Shown here piece after piece: positions 21,988-29,749 of a stretch of 38,689 nucleotides of DNA. The number at the start of each line of letters is the position of its first letter. The stretch's first letter is position 1. The DNA is from Saccharothrix sp. ST-888. Its GTDB lineage: Bacteria > Actinomycetota > Actinomycetes > Streptomycetales > Streptomycetaceae. The notes under the pieces are model-generated. The model was not told the DNA's origin, made no database searches, and saw nothing but the letters and a program-made list of their open reading frames with translations. A program made the position numbers and the translations under genes. The stretch lies in NCBI RefSeq assembly GCF_000955975.1, contig NZ_JYJF01000068.1, forward strand, positions 1 through 38,689, given 5' to 3'.

Positions 21988-22243
21988 GGCACCCGGCCCC
22001 GGCAGGATCGACCCCGCAGCGTGCGGCGAAGTCCTCCTCCAGCTGACGGATCGTCCGCACGAAGTCGGCCAGCAGGCGCGAGCAGTGCTGCAGGACGACC
22101 CGTTCACCGTTGCACGACAGGTAGCCGACCCGTACGTCGCCCGCGATATTCCGGCGGTCCGGGACGAAGAGCCACTTTCCGAGACTGGTCACCGGATCGT
22201 GCTGCGACGGCGGTGAAGCCATTGGCTGGCGCATTGAACTCAT
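21980..22243 (-). CDS. Small conserved-looking protein upstream of DUF2637 gene (87 aa)
   Basis: Start chosen at ATG 22243 (MSSMRQPMASPPSQHDPVTS), with GACGGGGGC just upstream; a longer frame to 22450 runs into AT-rich promoter-like DNA. The stop overlaps the DUF2637 start by eight bases (ATGTATGA), so translation is coupled. The second half, GKWLFVPDRRNIAGDVRVGY, then GERVVLQHCSRLLADFVRTI, looks like a folded small domain ending in a helix, and it has four Cys (one in YLSCNG). I do not recognise it. Confidence 0.6.
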   Translation of the reverse strand: MSSMRQPMASPPSQHDPVTSLGKWLFVPDRRNIAGDVRVGYLSCNGERVVLQHCSRLLADFVRTIRQLEEDFAARCGVDPAGAGCHV

Positions 22244-22697
22244 GCCCCCGTCAACGAACGGCACCCTGCCCCCGCATGTGCGGCAGACGGGCGTCCTTCC
22301 ATATTCGATATCCCCGATGCTCGTCGAAATTACCCGGAATGACATGAACAGCCGATGCCGCTCGATCAGGAAAGCCCCGGGGCCGTGCGGTCGACCGGCG
22401 GGGCACCCGCCCAAGGGGGCACCGGAGCCGATTTCCGGATTGCGGACCATTACGTATTAATTTCCGGCGGTGCTCGCTGAATCTCCCCAGTGGCGCGGGG
22501 GGTGGCGCAAATCCTGCGACGGCCACACTGCTCACCCGCGCCGCTCACCGAAATTCCCCAGCGGCGCGAGGACGGGCAGGTACGCCCTTTCTCCTATTCG
22601 ATCTTTCCGGCATCGTGTAACATTTGCCGCCGCGTGAGGCTTCGGCATCAATTGAGAACCCGCATGTGGTTTCAGTCAGGGCTGTGAGGGGCAACGG
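22244..22697. other. AT-richer divergent promoter region
   Basis: This ~450-base gap lies between divergent genes starting at 22243 and 22698. It is distinctly less GC-rich (for example TACGTATTAATTTCC near 22451). It contains the imperfect direct repeat listed separately. No terminal inverted repeat of an insertion element was seen next to the transposase-like gene. Confidence 0.6.
22472..22571. repeat. Imperfect 29-bp direct repeat
   Basis: 22472-22500 and 22543-22571 agree at about 23 of 29 positions; both read GCTC-x-C-x-GAA, then TCCCCAG-x-GGCGCG. They are 71 bases apart, upstream of the transposase-like gene. They could be binding sites or a relic of a duplication. Confidence 0.55.
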
Positions 22698-24020
22698 ATG
22701 CTCACCAAGGAGGAATACTCGGATGTTTGGGAACTTCGTCGTCAGGGGTGGTCCATCTCGGCGATCGCCCGGCACCTGGGGCGCGACCGCAAGACGGTAA
22801 GGGCCTACCTCGACGGGGATCGGATCGCGGGGGTCCGCAGCCCCGCCCAGGACGAGTTCTCCCGGTTCCTGCCCTACGCCCGGCAGCGCCTCGCGGACGA
22901 CCCGCACCTGCCGGCGTCCGTGCTGTACGACGAGGTGCTCGCGCTGGGCTATCCGGGTGGCTACTCGACCTTCACCCGCGCCCTGCGCAGGCACCGGGTC
23001 CGGCCGCCCTGCGAGCTCTGCCGTCCCGACCGGCACCGGGGCGACGGCAGCGCCCGCCACCGGTCGGACGAGGCAGTCCGGTTCGAGTGGCTGAGGCTGC
23101 CCGACCCGCCCGCACACTGGGGCTACGAGGAGCACGCCCTCCTGCTGACGGCCTCGCTGCCCGGCCGGGACCACTGGCGCGGAGTAGTGGCGGAGAGTGC
23201 GGACTTCCCCGAACTGCTGGAGGCCGTCGACCAACTGCTCCGGCGGATGGGCGGCACCACCGGGCGCTGGCAGTTCGACCGGACGCCGGCCGTGTGCTGC
23301 CCGACGACCGGCAGGGTGACGCCGGCCTTCGCCGAGGCGGCCAGGTACTACGGCGCCGAGGTCGACATCCGCCCGGCCGACCGGTCCGACCCGCCTGGTC
23401 GATCCGCGCGGTCCGGCTGGTCCGCTCGATCCGGTCGGGAGGACGAGGCGGAGGAGGCCGGTCGCCGCGCCGTTCGGCGCTGGTGGCGCGCGCTGCCGGC
23501 CGGGATCGGCCTCTGGGCGGCTCAGGACGGCCTCGACCGGCTCGCCAGTCGGATGGACGGCCGCCGCCGCCCGGCCGGCAACGCGGGCGCGGCAGTCGAC
23601 GCACCGGCGCTGACCGACCTGCCCGATACGCCGTTCCCGGCTCGAATCCACGCCCGCAGAACCGTCACTTCTCAGGGCCAGGTGTCCTACCGCGGCAACT
23701 ACTACCCGGTCCCCGCCGACCTGTCGGGCGCCGTGGTCCAGGTCTGCCGTCGCCTTGACGAACCGTTCCTATCGATCACCACCACGAGCGGAGCGGTCAT
23801 CGCCCGCCACGCGCTGGCCCCGCAGGGCGCAGGGCTGACCCTGACCGGCCGTGGCCGAGCCATCGTCCTGGACCGCACCACCCGGACGTCCCGCGCCGAC
23901 ACCCCGCCGCCCTGCCGGCTCGAGAAGGAGCCCCGTCCGCTGTCCCGGGAGGCACTGGCCGAAGCCGATGCCCTGCGCGGGCACCGCGTGGTGGCGGAGC
24001 GCGGCGAACCGCAGGACTGA
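22698..24020 (+). CDS. IstA-like (IS21-type) transposase-derived protein, probably inactive (440 aa)
   Basis: Start ATG 22698 with GAGGGG upstream. Residues 5-40 are an IstA-type helix-turn-helix (GWSISAIARHLGRDRKTVRA). Residues 52-105 match the spacer domain (LYDEVLALGYPGGYSTFTRA). The integrase-like core is degraded: the D-W-G of active IstA reads FEWLRLP (Glu130), Asp194 (QFDRTPAV) seems kept, and the region around the third acid is replaced by a Ser/Gly/Arg-rich insert (about 231-247). Residues 310-385 fit the Mu transposase C-terminal beta domain (GQVSYRGNYYPVPADL). There is no istB partner and no terminal repeats. Codon use matches the neighbours, so it is likely an old, exapted gene, perhaps a DNA-binding protein. 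Confidence 0.8.
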   Translation: MLTKEEYSDVWELRRQGWSISAIARHLGRDRKTVRAYLDGDRIAGVRSPAQDEFSRFLPYARQRLADDPHLPASVLYDEVLALGYPGGYSTFTRALRRHRVRPPCELCRPDRHRGDGSARHRSDEAVRFEWLRLPDPPAHWGYEEHALLLTASLPGRDHWRGVVAESADFPELLEAVDQLLRRMGGTTGRWQFDRTPAVCCPTTGRVTPAFAEAARYYGAEVDIRPADRSDPPGRSARSGWSARSGREDEAEEAGRRAVRRWWRALPAGIGLWAAQDGLDRLASRMDGRRRPAGNAGAAVDAPALTDLPDTPFPARIHARRTVTSQGQVSYRGNYYPVPADLSGAVVQVCRRLDEPFLSITTTSGAVIARHALAPQGAGLTLTGRGRAIVLDRTTRTSRADTPPPCRLEKEPRPLSREALAEADALRGHRVVAERGEPQD

Positions 24021-24106
24021 GGTGGCGACGGTCCCGGCGAGTCCGCAGGCCGGTGCGCTCCTAAACTGGACCGAGGGGGCGCAGAAGGTCTGTGAGGGAG
24101 CGCGCC

Positions 24107-24424
24107 ATGCGTCGTCGCCACAGTTTCCACCGGGACCTGTACGGCCACTCGATCACCGTGAACGTCCGCTCCGGGCTGCTCACCGAGACCGAGTTGCTCG
24201 TGAACGGCAAGGAGGTCGGATTCCTGCGCGAACGCGGTACCGGCCACCTGCCGCGCAGGCTCACCGGCGAGCTGCCCGACTTCCCCGCCCGCCCCTTCAC
24301 CGTCCGCCTGGACCGCCCGGCGCCCGGTCTGCGCCTGCCGACCTGCACCCTGGAGCTGGAGGGCCGCAACCTGCCGATGCCCGATCAGGTCGCCCGCCCC
24401 GAGCCGAGCGCCGCCGCGCGCTGA
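24107..24424 (+). CDS. Small protein of unknown function (105 aa)
   Basis: Start chosen at ATG 24107 (MRRRHSFHRDLYGHSITVNV), with AGGGAG six bases upstream; the GTG at 24092 is too close to any site. The protein looks like a beta-rich small domain: VRSGLLTETELLVNGKEVGF, then LPDFPARPFTVRLDRP and CTLELEGRNLPM. There is no signal peptide or membrane helix. I have no family for it. It lies 86 bases after the transposase-like gene. Confidence 0.65.
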   Translation: MRRRHSFHRDLYGHSITVNVRSGLLTETELLVNGKEVGFLRERGTGHLPRRLTGELPDFPARPFTVRLDRPAPGLRLPTCTLELEGRNLPMPDQVARPEPSAAAR

Positions 24425-24428
24425 CGAC

Positions 24429-24473
24429 GACGGCGTCACCGCGACGCCCTGGCGGTCACCGGGTGACGCCGTC
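24429..24473. terminator. Inverted repeat between convergent genes
   Basis: GACGGCGTCACC (24429-24440) and GGTGACGCCGTC (24462-24473) pair perfectly over 12 bases around a 21-base loop. It starts five bases after the stop at 24424, and its right arm covers the last codons of the D-aminoacylase gene, so it can end plus-strand transcription. Confidence 0.7.
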
Positions 24474-26045
24474 GGCGGTGCGGCGCAGCGCCCGGCCGGG
24501 GAGCGCGCCGGTGGGCCGGCCGTCGGCGATGACCCGGGTGCCGCCGACGAACACGTGAGGTATGCCGGTGGCCGGTCGGCACGGGTCGGCGAAGGTGGCG
24601 GTGTCGGCGACCGTGGCGGGGTCGAAGAGGACCAGGTCGGCGTGGTGTCCCGGCCTGATCAGGCCACGGTCGGCGAGGCGCAGCCGGCGGGCCGGGCGGC
24701 CGGTCAGGTGGGCGACGCACTCCTCCAGCCCGAGGACGCCGAGTTCGCGGACGTAGTGGCCGAGGTAGCGGGGGAAGGTGCCCCAGGCACGGGGGTGCGG
24801 TTTGGCGGCGGCGAGCAGTCCGTCGCTGCCGCCGGTGTGCGCCGGGTGGCGCATGATCGCCTGGACGTTCTCCTCGTGCCCGACGTGCTGGATGATCGTG
24901 GTGCTCAGCCCGTCCGCGACCAGCAGGGCCCGGTAGACGTCGAACGGGCGCTGTCCGCGGGTCTCGGCGAGTTCGGCGACGGTGCGCCCGACGGCGTCCG
25001 GGGAGTGCGAGCCGGAGATCTCGACGGTCTGCCAGTCCACCGGGACACCGTGGCAGCCGTCGGAGCCGCGCCGTTCCAGGTCGTGCCGGATCAGGGCGAG
25101 TTCGGTCGGGTCGTCGAGCCGTTCGAGGATCTCGGCGGGCCCGCCGCGGGAGGCCCAGCTGGGCAGCAGGGCGACCAGGGTGGTGGACCCGGGGAGGTAG
25201 GGGTAGCTGTCCAGGGTGAGGTCGCAGCCCGCTGCGGCGGCCTTGTCGAGGAGGGCCAGGAAGTCCCCGGCGCGGCCCTGGTTGACGCCGAAGTTCATGG
25301 TGGCGTGCGCGAGGTGCAGCGGGCAGCCGGAGCGCAGCGAGACGTCGATCATCTCGGCGTAGGCGTCCAGTGCGCCGACGCCGTAGGAGCGCTGGTGCGA
25401 GGAGTAGTAGCCGCCGTGTGCGGCCACCACCTCGCACAGGGCGGTGAGTTCGGCGGTGTCGGCGTACATCCCGGGCGCGTAGGTGAGGCCGCTGGACATG
25501 CCGACGGCGCCCTCCCGCAGGGCGGTGGCCACCAGCTCGCGCTGGCGGTCGAGTTCGGCCCCGGTGGCCGGGCGCCGGTCCCAGCCCATGGCGAGCATCC
25601 GTACCGAGCCCTGTGGCACGAGGTAGCAGGCGTTGACCGCGATGCCCTGGTCGAGGCGGTCGAGGTACTCGCCGACGCTGCGCCAACTCCAGTCGAAGTC
25701 GGTCGGGTTGCCGTTCCACCCGGCGATGGCGTGCCGGATCTGGTCGAGGGTGCCGTCGTCCACGGGGGCGTAGGAGAGGCCGTCCTGGCCGAGGACTTCG
25801 CAGGTGACGCCCTGGCTGACCTTGGCCCGGTGGTCGGGGGCGGTGAGCAGGGCGAGGTCGGAGTGCGCGTGCATGTCGATGAAGCCGGGGCACAGGACCA
25901 GGCCGGTGGCGTCGAGCACGGTGCGTCCGGGCAGCCGTCGGCCGATCCCGGTGATGCGGCCGTCGCGGACGGCCACGTCGGCGCGCCGCCCGGGAGCGCC
26001 GGTGCCGTCGACGACGGTCGCGCCGCGGATCACCAGCTCTGCCAT
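24456..26045 (-). CDS. D-aminoacylase / N-acyl-D-amino-acid deacylase-type amidohydrolase (529 aa)
   Basis: Start chosen at ATG 26045 (MAELVIRGATVVDGTG) with GGGGGA upstream; the frame is open further 5' into the operator region. It has the amidohydrolase metal motif GFIDMHAHSD (His59, His61, Asp63) and the conserved Cys of D-aminoacylases in VTCEVLGQDG (Cys82). Further His ligands are seen in LHLAHATMNFG and IIQHVGHEENV, and the C-terminal beta domain GLIRPGHHADLVLFDP is typical. The length fits (~480-530). It should remove the acyl group from N-acyl-D-amino acids in the cytoplasm, allowing their use. It is divergent from an IclR gene. Confidence 0.9.
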   Translation of the reverse strand: MAELVIRGATVVDGTGAPGRRADVAVRDGRITGIGRRLPGRTVLDATGLVLCPGFIDMHAHSDLALLTAPDHRAKVSQGVTCEVLGQDGLSYAPVDDGTLDQIRHAIAGWNGNPTDFDWSWRSVGEYLDRLDQGIAVNACYLVPQGSVRMLAMGWDRRPATGAELDRQRELVATALREGAVGMSSGLTYAPGMYADTAELTALCEVVAAHGGYYSSHQRSYGVGALDAYAEMIDVSLRSGCPLHLAHATMNFGVNQGRAGDFLALLDKAAAAGCDLTLDSYPYLPGSTTLVALLPSWASRGGPAEILERLDDPTELALIRHDLERRGSDGCHGVPVDWQTVEISGSHSPDAVGRTVAELAETRGQRPFDVYRALLVADGLSTTIIQHVGHEENVQAIMRHPAHTGGSDGLLAAAKPHPRAWGTFPRYLGHYVRELGVLGLEECVAHLTGRPARRLRLADRGLIRPGHHADLVLFDPATVADTATFADPCRPATGIPHVFVGGTRVIADGRPTGALPGRALRRTADGVTR

Positions 26046-26102
26046 CGGTCCCCCGCCCCGCTCGTGCGCTGCCCGGAGCCACCTGTCGGCGTCACCCGTG
26101 GA

Positions 26103-26138
26103 TTGCACTATGTGCAACGTTCATTGCGCAATATGCGA
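26103..26138. promoter_or_regulatory. Two tandem IclR-type operators
   Basis: TTGCACTATGTGCAA (26103-26117, perfect 6-3-6 palindrome) and TTGCGCAATATGCGA (26124-26138, a looser copy). The centres are 21 bases apart, about two helical turns. They lie between the divergent D-aminoacylase (start 26045) and IclR (start 26226) genes. Confidence 0.85.
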
Positions 26139-26225
26139 GACTCGTTCTAGCACCACCCGGGCGCGACGGTCAATCACCCCGAGTGAATGAGGGCAGACCA
26201 CCATGACGGCAACAGGAGTGCAGCA

Positions 26226-26996
26226 GTGAGCCAGAGTCTCTCCCGGGCCCTGACGATTCTGATCCGGCTCGGCGAGGGTCCGCGCACGATGGACCAGCTC
26301 GCGGAGGAACTGGGCGTCCACAAGACCACCGTGCTCCGTCTGGTGCGAACCCTGGAGGAGGAGCGCTTCGTCCACCGGGACCGCTCGCACGGGTTCCACC
26401 TCGGCTCCCGGACCTTCGAGCTGTCCCACGCGGCGCTGGCGCAGCGCGGCATCCGCGACATCGCCGCACCGCACCTGGCGGGCCTCAACCGGTCCACCGG
26501 CCAGACCGTGCACCTGGGGGTCTACGAGGGCGGCGACGTCGTCTACCTGGACAAGTACGAGTCCCGCCAACCGATCCGGATGTACTCGCGGATCGGTGCC
26601 CCCATGCCGCTGCACGCCACCGCGATCGCCAAGGTGCTGCTGGCCGACCTCCCGGCGGCGGAGCGCGAGCGGGTCGCGGCCCGCCTCGACTACACCCGGT
26701 TCACCGACCGCACGATCACCGACGCCGCCACCCTGCTGACGGAACTGCGTCAGGTCGCCGTCCAGGGGTACGCCGTGGACGACGCCGAGCACGAGACCTT
26801 CATCAACTGCATCGCCGCCCCCGTCCGCGACGCCAGCGGCGCGGTGGTGGCCGGCATCTCGCTCTCCGTTCCCGATGTGGTGCTCGGCCGCGACCAGGTC
26901 CGGGCCCTGCTGCCCGAACTGCGCCGCACGGCACTGGACGTCTCCGCCGACTGCGGCCACCACCCCGTGAACGGCCCGGCCGGCGGCGGCGCCTGA
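26226..26996 (+). CDS. IclR family transcriptional regulator (256 aa)
   Basis: Start chosen at GTG 26226 (VSQSLSRALTILIRLGEGP), with AGGAG seven bases upstream. Residues 4-60 are the winged helix: TMDQLAEELGVHKTTVLRLV, then TLEEERFVHRD. Residues 80-245 are the IclR effector domain (GQTVHLGVYEGGDVVYLDKY, MPLHATAIAKVLLA, CIAAPVRDASGAVVAGISLS). It probably represses the divergent D-aminoacylase gene and itself at the tandem palindromes, responding to an N-acyl-D-amino acid or breakdown product; the ligand is inferred from context only. Confidence 0.93.
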   Translation: MSQSLSRALTILIRLGEGPRTMDQLAEELGVHKTTVLRLVRTLEEERFVHRDRSHGFHLGSRTFELSHAALAQRGIRDIAAPHLAGLNRSTGQTVHLGVYEGGDVVYLDKYESRQPIRMYSRIGAPMPLHATAIAKVLLADLPAAERERVAARLDYTRFTDRTITDAATLLTELRQVAVQGYAVDDAEHETFINCIAAPVRDASGAVVAGISLSVPDVVLGRDQVRALLPELRRTALDVSADCGHHPVNGPAGGGA

Positions 26997-27070
26997 CAGG
27001 CACCGGCACCCGCTGGCGCGGCCTGCCGGACACCGGAGCCGACCCCGCCTACCCTGGTCCGCAGGCGAAC

Positions 27071-27083
27071 TGACGTACCGTCA
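27071..27083. promoter_or_regulatory. Small palindrome TGACG-TAC-CGTCA before the TenA-like gene
   Basis: Perfect five-base arms, 15 bases upstream of ATG 27099 and just before the GGGGAG ribosome binding site. It could be an operator; no partner regulator is assigned. Confidence 0.35.
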
Positions 27084-27098
27084 CCCAGGGGAGATCCG

Positions 27099-27776
27099 AT
27101 GAGCGCACAGGCACGCGAGCTGTTGCAGACCGTCCGCCGCGAGCTCGCACCCGGTGAACGGGAGAACCGGCTGCTCCCGCTGATCGCCGACGGGCGGGCG
27201 CCGGTCTCCGTGCTGGCCGAACTCGCCGCGCAGCAGCACCGGATCATCACCAGCGACCGCCGCAGCCTGCTCATGCTGGCCGCCCGGTGCGCGGACGTCC
27301 CGGCGGGCGGCTGGTTCGCCGCTCTCGCCGAGGGCGAGAGCCAGGCACTGCGCGCACTCACCGCCTTCGCCGAGGGCTGCGGCCTGACGCCCGCCGAGGT
27401 GGCCGCCCGCGAACCGCTCCCCGGCTGCCAGGCCTACCCTGCCTACCTCGCCTGGCTGGCCCTCAACGGCGAACCGACCGGGACCGTCCTGGCGCTCGCC
27501 GCCAACTTCGCCGCCTGGGGCGGATACTGCGCGACCGTCGCCCGGGCGCTGCGCGGCCACTACGGCTTCCCGGACGGGGCCTGCGCGTTCTTCGACTTCT
27601 TCGCCGAGCCCGCACCGGAGCTGGAGGAGCAGACCGTCCAGGTCCTCGCCTCGGCCGAGCTCACCGGGGAGCTGATCGACGGCGGGCGCCGCTACGGACG
27701 GCAGCTCCAGTCCTACGAGCTGATGTTCTGGAACACCCTCGCGGACACCCTCGCGGACACCCACCCGGCCGGCTGA
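27099..27776 (+). CDS. TenA/THI-4/PqqC-like (heme-oxygenase-fold) protein (225 aa)
   Basis: Start ATG 27099 with GGGGAG upstream. The protein is all-helical with blocks common in streptomycete TenA-like proteins: ENRLLPLIADGRAPVSVLAE, EHR-like QQHRIITSDRRS, CQAYPAYLAWLALNGEP, ANFAAWGGYCATVARALR, and LQSYELMFWNTLAD. These pattern with the TENA/THI-4/PqqC superfamily, some of which are thiaminases and others unknown enzymes or old-style 'regulators'. The classical thiaminase role cannot be claimed. A tandem 11-base repeat (CCCTCGCGGAC) near the stop gives LADTLADT. It is convergent with psuK. Confidence 0.8.
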   Translation: MSAQARELLQTVRRELAPGERENRLLPLIADGRAPVSVLAELAAQQHRIITSDRRSLLMLAARCADVPAGGWFAALAEGESQALRALTAFAEGCGLTPAEVAAREPLPGCQAYPAYLAWLALNGEPTGTVLALAANFAAWGGYCATVARALRGHYGFPDGACAFFDFFAEPAPELEEQTVQVLASAELTGELIDGGRRYGRQLQSYELMFWNTLADTLADTHPAG

Positions 27777-27785
27777 GCAGCCACC

Positions 27786-27812
27786 CCGGCCGGTGACCGT
27801 ACGGACGGCCGG
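27786..27812. terminator. Weak hairpin between convergent genes
   Basis: CCGGCCG and CGGCCGG pair over seven bases around a 13-base loop, exactly between the stops at 27776 and 27813. A plausible bidirectional terminator but short. Confidence 0.45.
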
Positions 27813-28721
27813 TCAGCCCCGCACCGGCGGGCGGCCGCCGAGCACCTCGACGGCGGCGGCACCGGTCCGGCAGCCGGCCTCGGTGGCCTCGACCAGGTCC
27901 GCGCCGGAGAGCCGGGCGGCGAGGAAGCCGCCGGTGAAGGCGTCGCCCGCGCCGGTGCTGTCCACGGCCAGGGCGGCCACGCCGGGTACCCGGGCGAGCA
28001 GTTCGCCCTGCCGGGCCGCCAGCGCGCCGGCCGCGCCGAGCTTGACCACGGCCTCGCCGTGGACCGCGCTGAGCCGCTCGGCGGCGGCCACCGGGTCGGC
28101 CGTCCCGGCGAGCAGCCGGGCCTCCGCCAGGTTGGGCAGGACGAGCCCGGTACCGCCGACGGCGGCCAGGAAGGCGGGCAGGCCGAGCACCTCGATGAAG
28201 CCGGTGGACGCCGGATCGACGCTCACCGGGATGCCCGCCGCACGGGCGGCCGTATGGACCGTGGCCGCCAACTGCCGCCCGGCATCGGTGAAGTAGAGGT
28301 ATCCGGACAGGTGGACCCGGGCCGCGCCGTCCAGCAGCGCGGCGTCCCAGTCGGCGCTGCAGAGCCGGACGGCCGCGCCGCTGTCGGTGACCAGGGTGCG
28401 CTCGGCCCCGGCGTCCACCAGTGAGATCACCACCGCCGTCGCGGCCTGCCCGTCCACCACCAGGTGCGGTTCGACTCCGGCGGCGCGCAGCTCGTCCCGG
28501 TGCCAGTCGGCCGAGTTGGCGCCGACCCGGGCCAGCAGTCGGACCTCGGTGCCGGAGCACGCCGCCCAGGCCGCCGTGTTGGCGCCCGAACCGCCGGGCC
28601 GGAAGGCGATCCTGGCGGCGGTGTCGGTGTCCGGGGCGAGGGCGTTGGCGTGCAGGGCGACGATGTCGGTGACCACGTCGCCGATCACCAGCAGGGCGTT
28701 GCCCGCCGTCCGTCGGCTCAT
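27813..28721 (-). CDS. psuK: Pseudouridine kinase, PfkB family (302 aa)
   Basis: Start ATG 28721 overlaps the psuG stop by ATGA, so translation is coupled. It is a PfkB/ribokinase-fold sugar kinase: FRPGGSGANTAAWAA in the N-terminal part, and the signature DSTGAGDAFTGG (catalytic Asp260) near the end, with KLGAAGALA before it. Alone the substrate would be open, but the fixed pairing with psuG makes pseudouridine kinase the best call: it phosphorylates pseudouridine to the 5'-phosphate, which psuG then splits to uracil and ribose 5-phosphate. Cytoplasmic. Confidence 0.88.
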   Translation of the reverse strand: MSRRTAGNALLVIGDVVTDIVALHANALAPDTDTAARIAFRPGGSGANTAAWAACSGTEVRLLARVGANSADWHRDELRAAGVEPHLVVDGQAATAVVISLVDAGAERTLVTDSGAAVRLCSADWDAALLDGAARVHLSGYLYFTDAGRQLAATVHTAARAAGIPVSVDPASTGFIEVLGLPAFLAAVGGTGLVLPNLAEARLLAGTADPVAAAERLSAVHGEAVVKLGAAGALAARQGELLARVPGVAALAVDSTGAGDAFTGGFLAARLSGADLVEATEAGCRTGAAAVEVLGGRPPVRG

Positions 28722-29644
28722 CGCCCGGCCCACCGGACGGCGATCGCCGCACCGAGCCGGACGTTGCCGCGCACGGCGGCCAGGTTGGCCTCCAGCGAGG
28801 CTCCGCCGGTGTGCTCGACCAGGTAGGAGAGCAGGAACGGTGTGATCGCCTGCCCGCCGACACCCGCCCGGTCGGCCGCCGCCAGCCCGTCGGCCAGCAC
28901 CCGGTCGTGCAGGCGCGGGTCGAGCTGTTCGGCCACCGGTACCGGATTGGCCACGACCACGGCCGAGTCGGGGCCGCCGAGCGCGTCCTGGGCCCGCATC
29001 ACGGCCGCCACCTCGGCCGGCTCGCGCACCGTCCAGTCTACCGGCAGGCCCGAACTCGCCAGGTAGAAGCCGGGAAACTCGGCCGTACGGTAGCCGAGCA
29101 CGGTCACGCCCAGCGTCTCCAGCCGCTCCAGAGTGGCCGGCACGTCCAGCACCGACTTCACCCCGGCGCAGACCACGGTGATCCTGGTCCGCGCCAGCAG
29201 TGCGAGGTCGGCGGACTCGTCCTGGGTGGTCGTCCACCGGCGGTGCACTCCGCCGAGCCCGCCGGTGGCGAAGACCCGGATGCCCGCGCGGGCCGCCAGG
29301 AACGCCGTCGCGGAGACCGTGGTGGCCCCGCTCGCCCCGCTCGCGAGGGCCGGGGCGAGGTCGCGGAAGCCCAGCTTGCGCAGCGAGCGGTCGGCGGCGA
29401 CGCGCTCCAGACCGTCCTTCGCCAGCCCGATGCACGGCACCCCGTCCAGGACGGCGACGGTCGCGGGCACCGCACCCGCCGACCTGACCAGTTCCTCCAG
29501 CTCGGCCGCCACCCGCAGGTTCCGGGGCCTCGGCAGACCGTGGGCGATGATCGTGGACTCCAGCGCGACCACCGGCGCGCGGCGCTCCAGCGCCGCCCGC
29601 ACCTCGTCGGAGACCCGGGCCACTGGCAGCGGAGATTCCGTCAT
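28718..29644 (-). CDS. psuG: Pseudouridine-5'-phosphate glycosidase (308 aa)
   Basis: Start chosen at ATG 29644 (MTESPLPVARVSDEVRAALE). It matches PsuG throughout: VVALESTIIAHGLPRPRNL, GAVPATVAVLDGVPCIGL, SGATTVSATAFLAARAGIRV, FATGGLGGVHR, VCAGVKSVLDVPATLERLET and LPVDWTVREPAEVA, with the catalytic Lys in AGVKS. It cleaves the C-C glycosidic bond of pseudouridine 5'-phosphate to uracil and ribose 5-phosphate, recycling RNA breakdown products. It is the first gene of a two-gene operon with psuK. An imperfect palindrome sits 62 bases upstream. Confidence 0.95.
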   Translation of the reverse strand: MTESPLPVARVSDEVRAALERRAPVVALESTIIAHGLPRPRNLRVAAELEELVRSAGAVPATVAVLDGVPCIGLAKDGLERVAADRSLRKLGFRDLAPALASGASGATTVSATAFLAARAGIRVFATGGLGGVHRRWTTTQDESADLALLARTRITVVCAGVKSVLDVPATLERLETLGVTVLGYRTAEFPGFYLASSGLPVDWTVREPAEVAAVMRAQDALGGPDSAVVVANPVPVAEQLDPRLHDRVLADGLAAADRAGVGGQAITPFLLSYLVEHTGGASLEANLAAVRGNVRLGAAIAVRWAGR

Positions 29645-29704
29645 TCCCGAATCCTGGCGTGCCACCGGCCCGTTCAAACCCACCCGGCGCCATCGGGTAC
29701 TTTA

Positions 29705-29734
29705 TTGCACACTGTTTGCAGTTGCGATTAGAAG
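29705..29734 (+). promoter_or_regulatory. Promoter-like element with imperfect palindrome between psuG and the TsaD-like gene
   Basis: TTGCAC, an 18-base spacer and TAGAAG point towards the gene at 29750, leaving a leader of about 10 bases. Overlapping it is TGCACAC-T-GTTTGCA (29706-29720), six of seven arm positions pairing, reminiscent of LacI/ROK-type operators. The patch is AT-rich. It could serve psuG in the other direction too. Confidence 0.45.
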
Positions 29735-29749
29735 GCAAAAGAGTGCGGG

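Noticed and set aside
22698..24020. Intact IS21 insertion sequence
   Set aside because: There is no istB, terminal inverted repeats or target-site duplication, and the catalytic core is altered.
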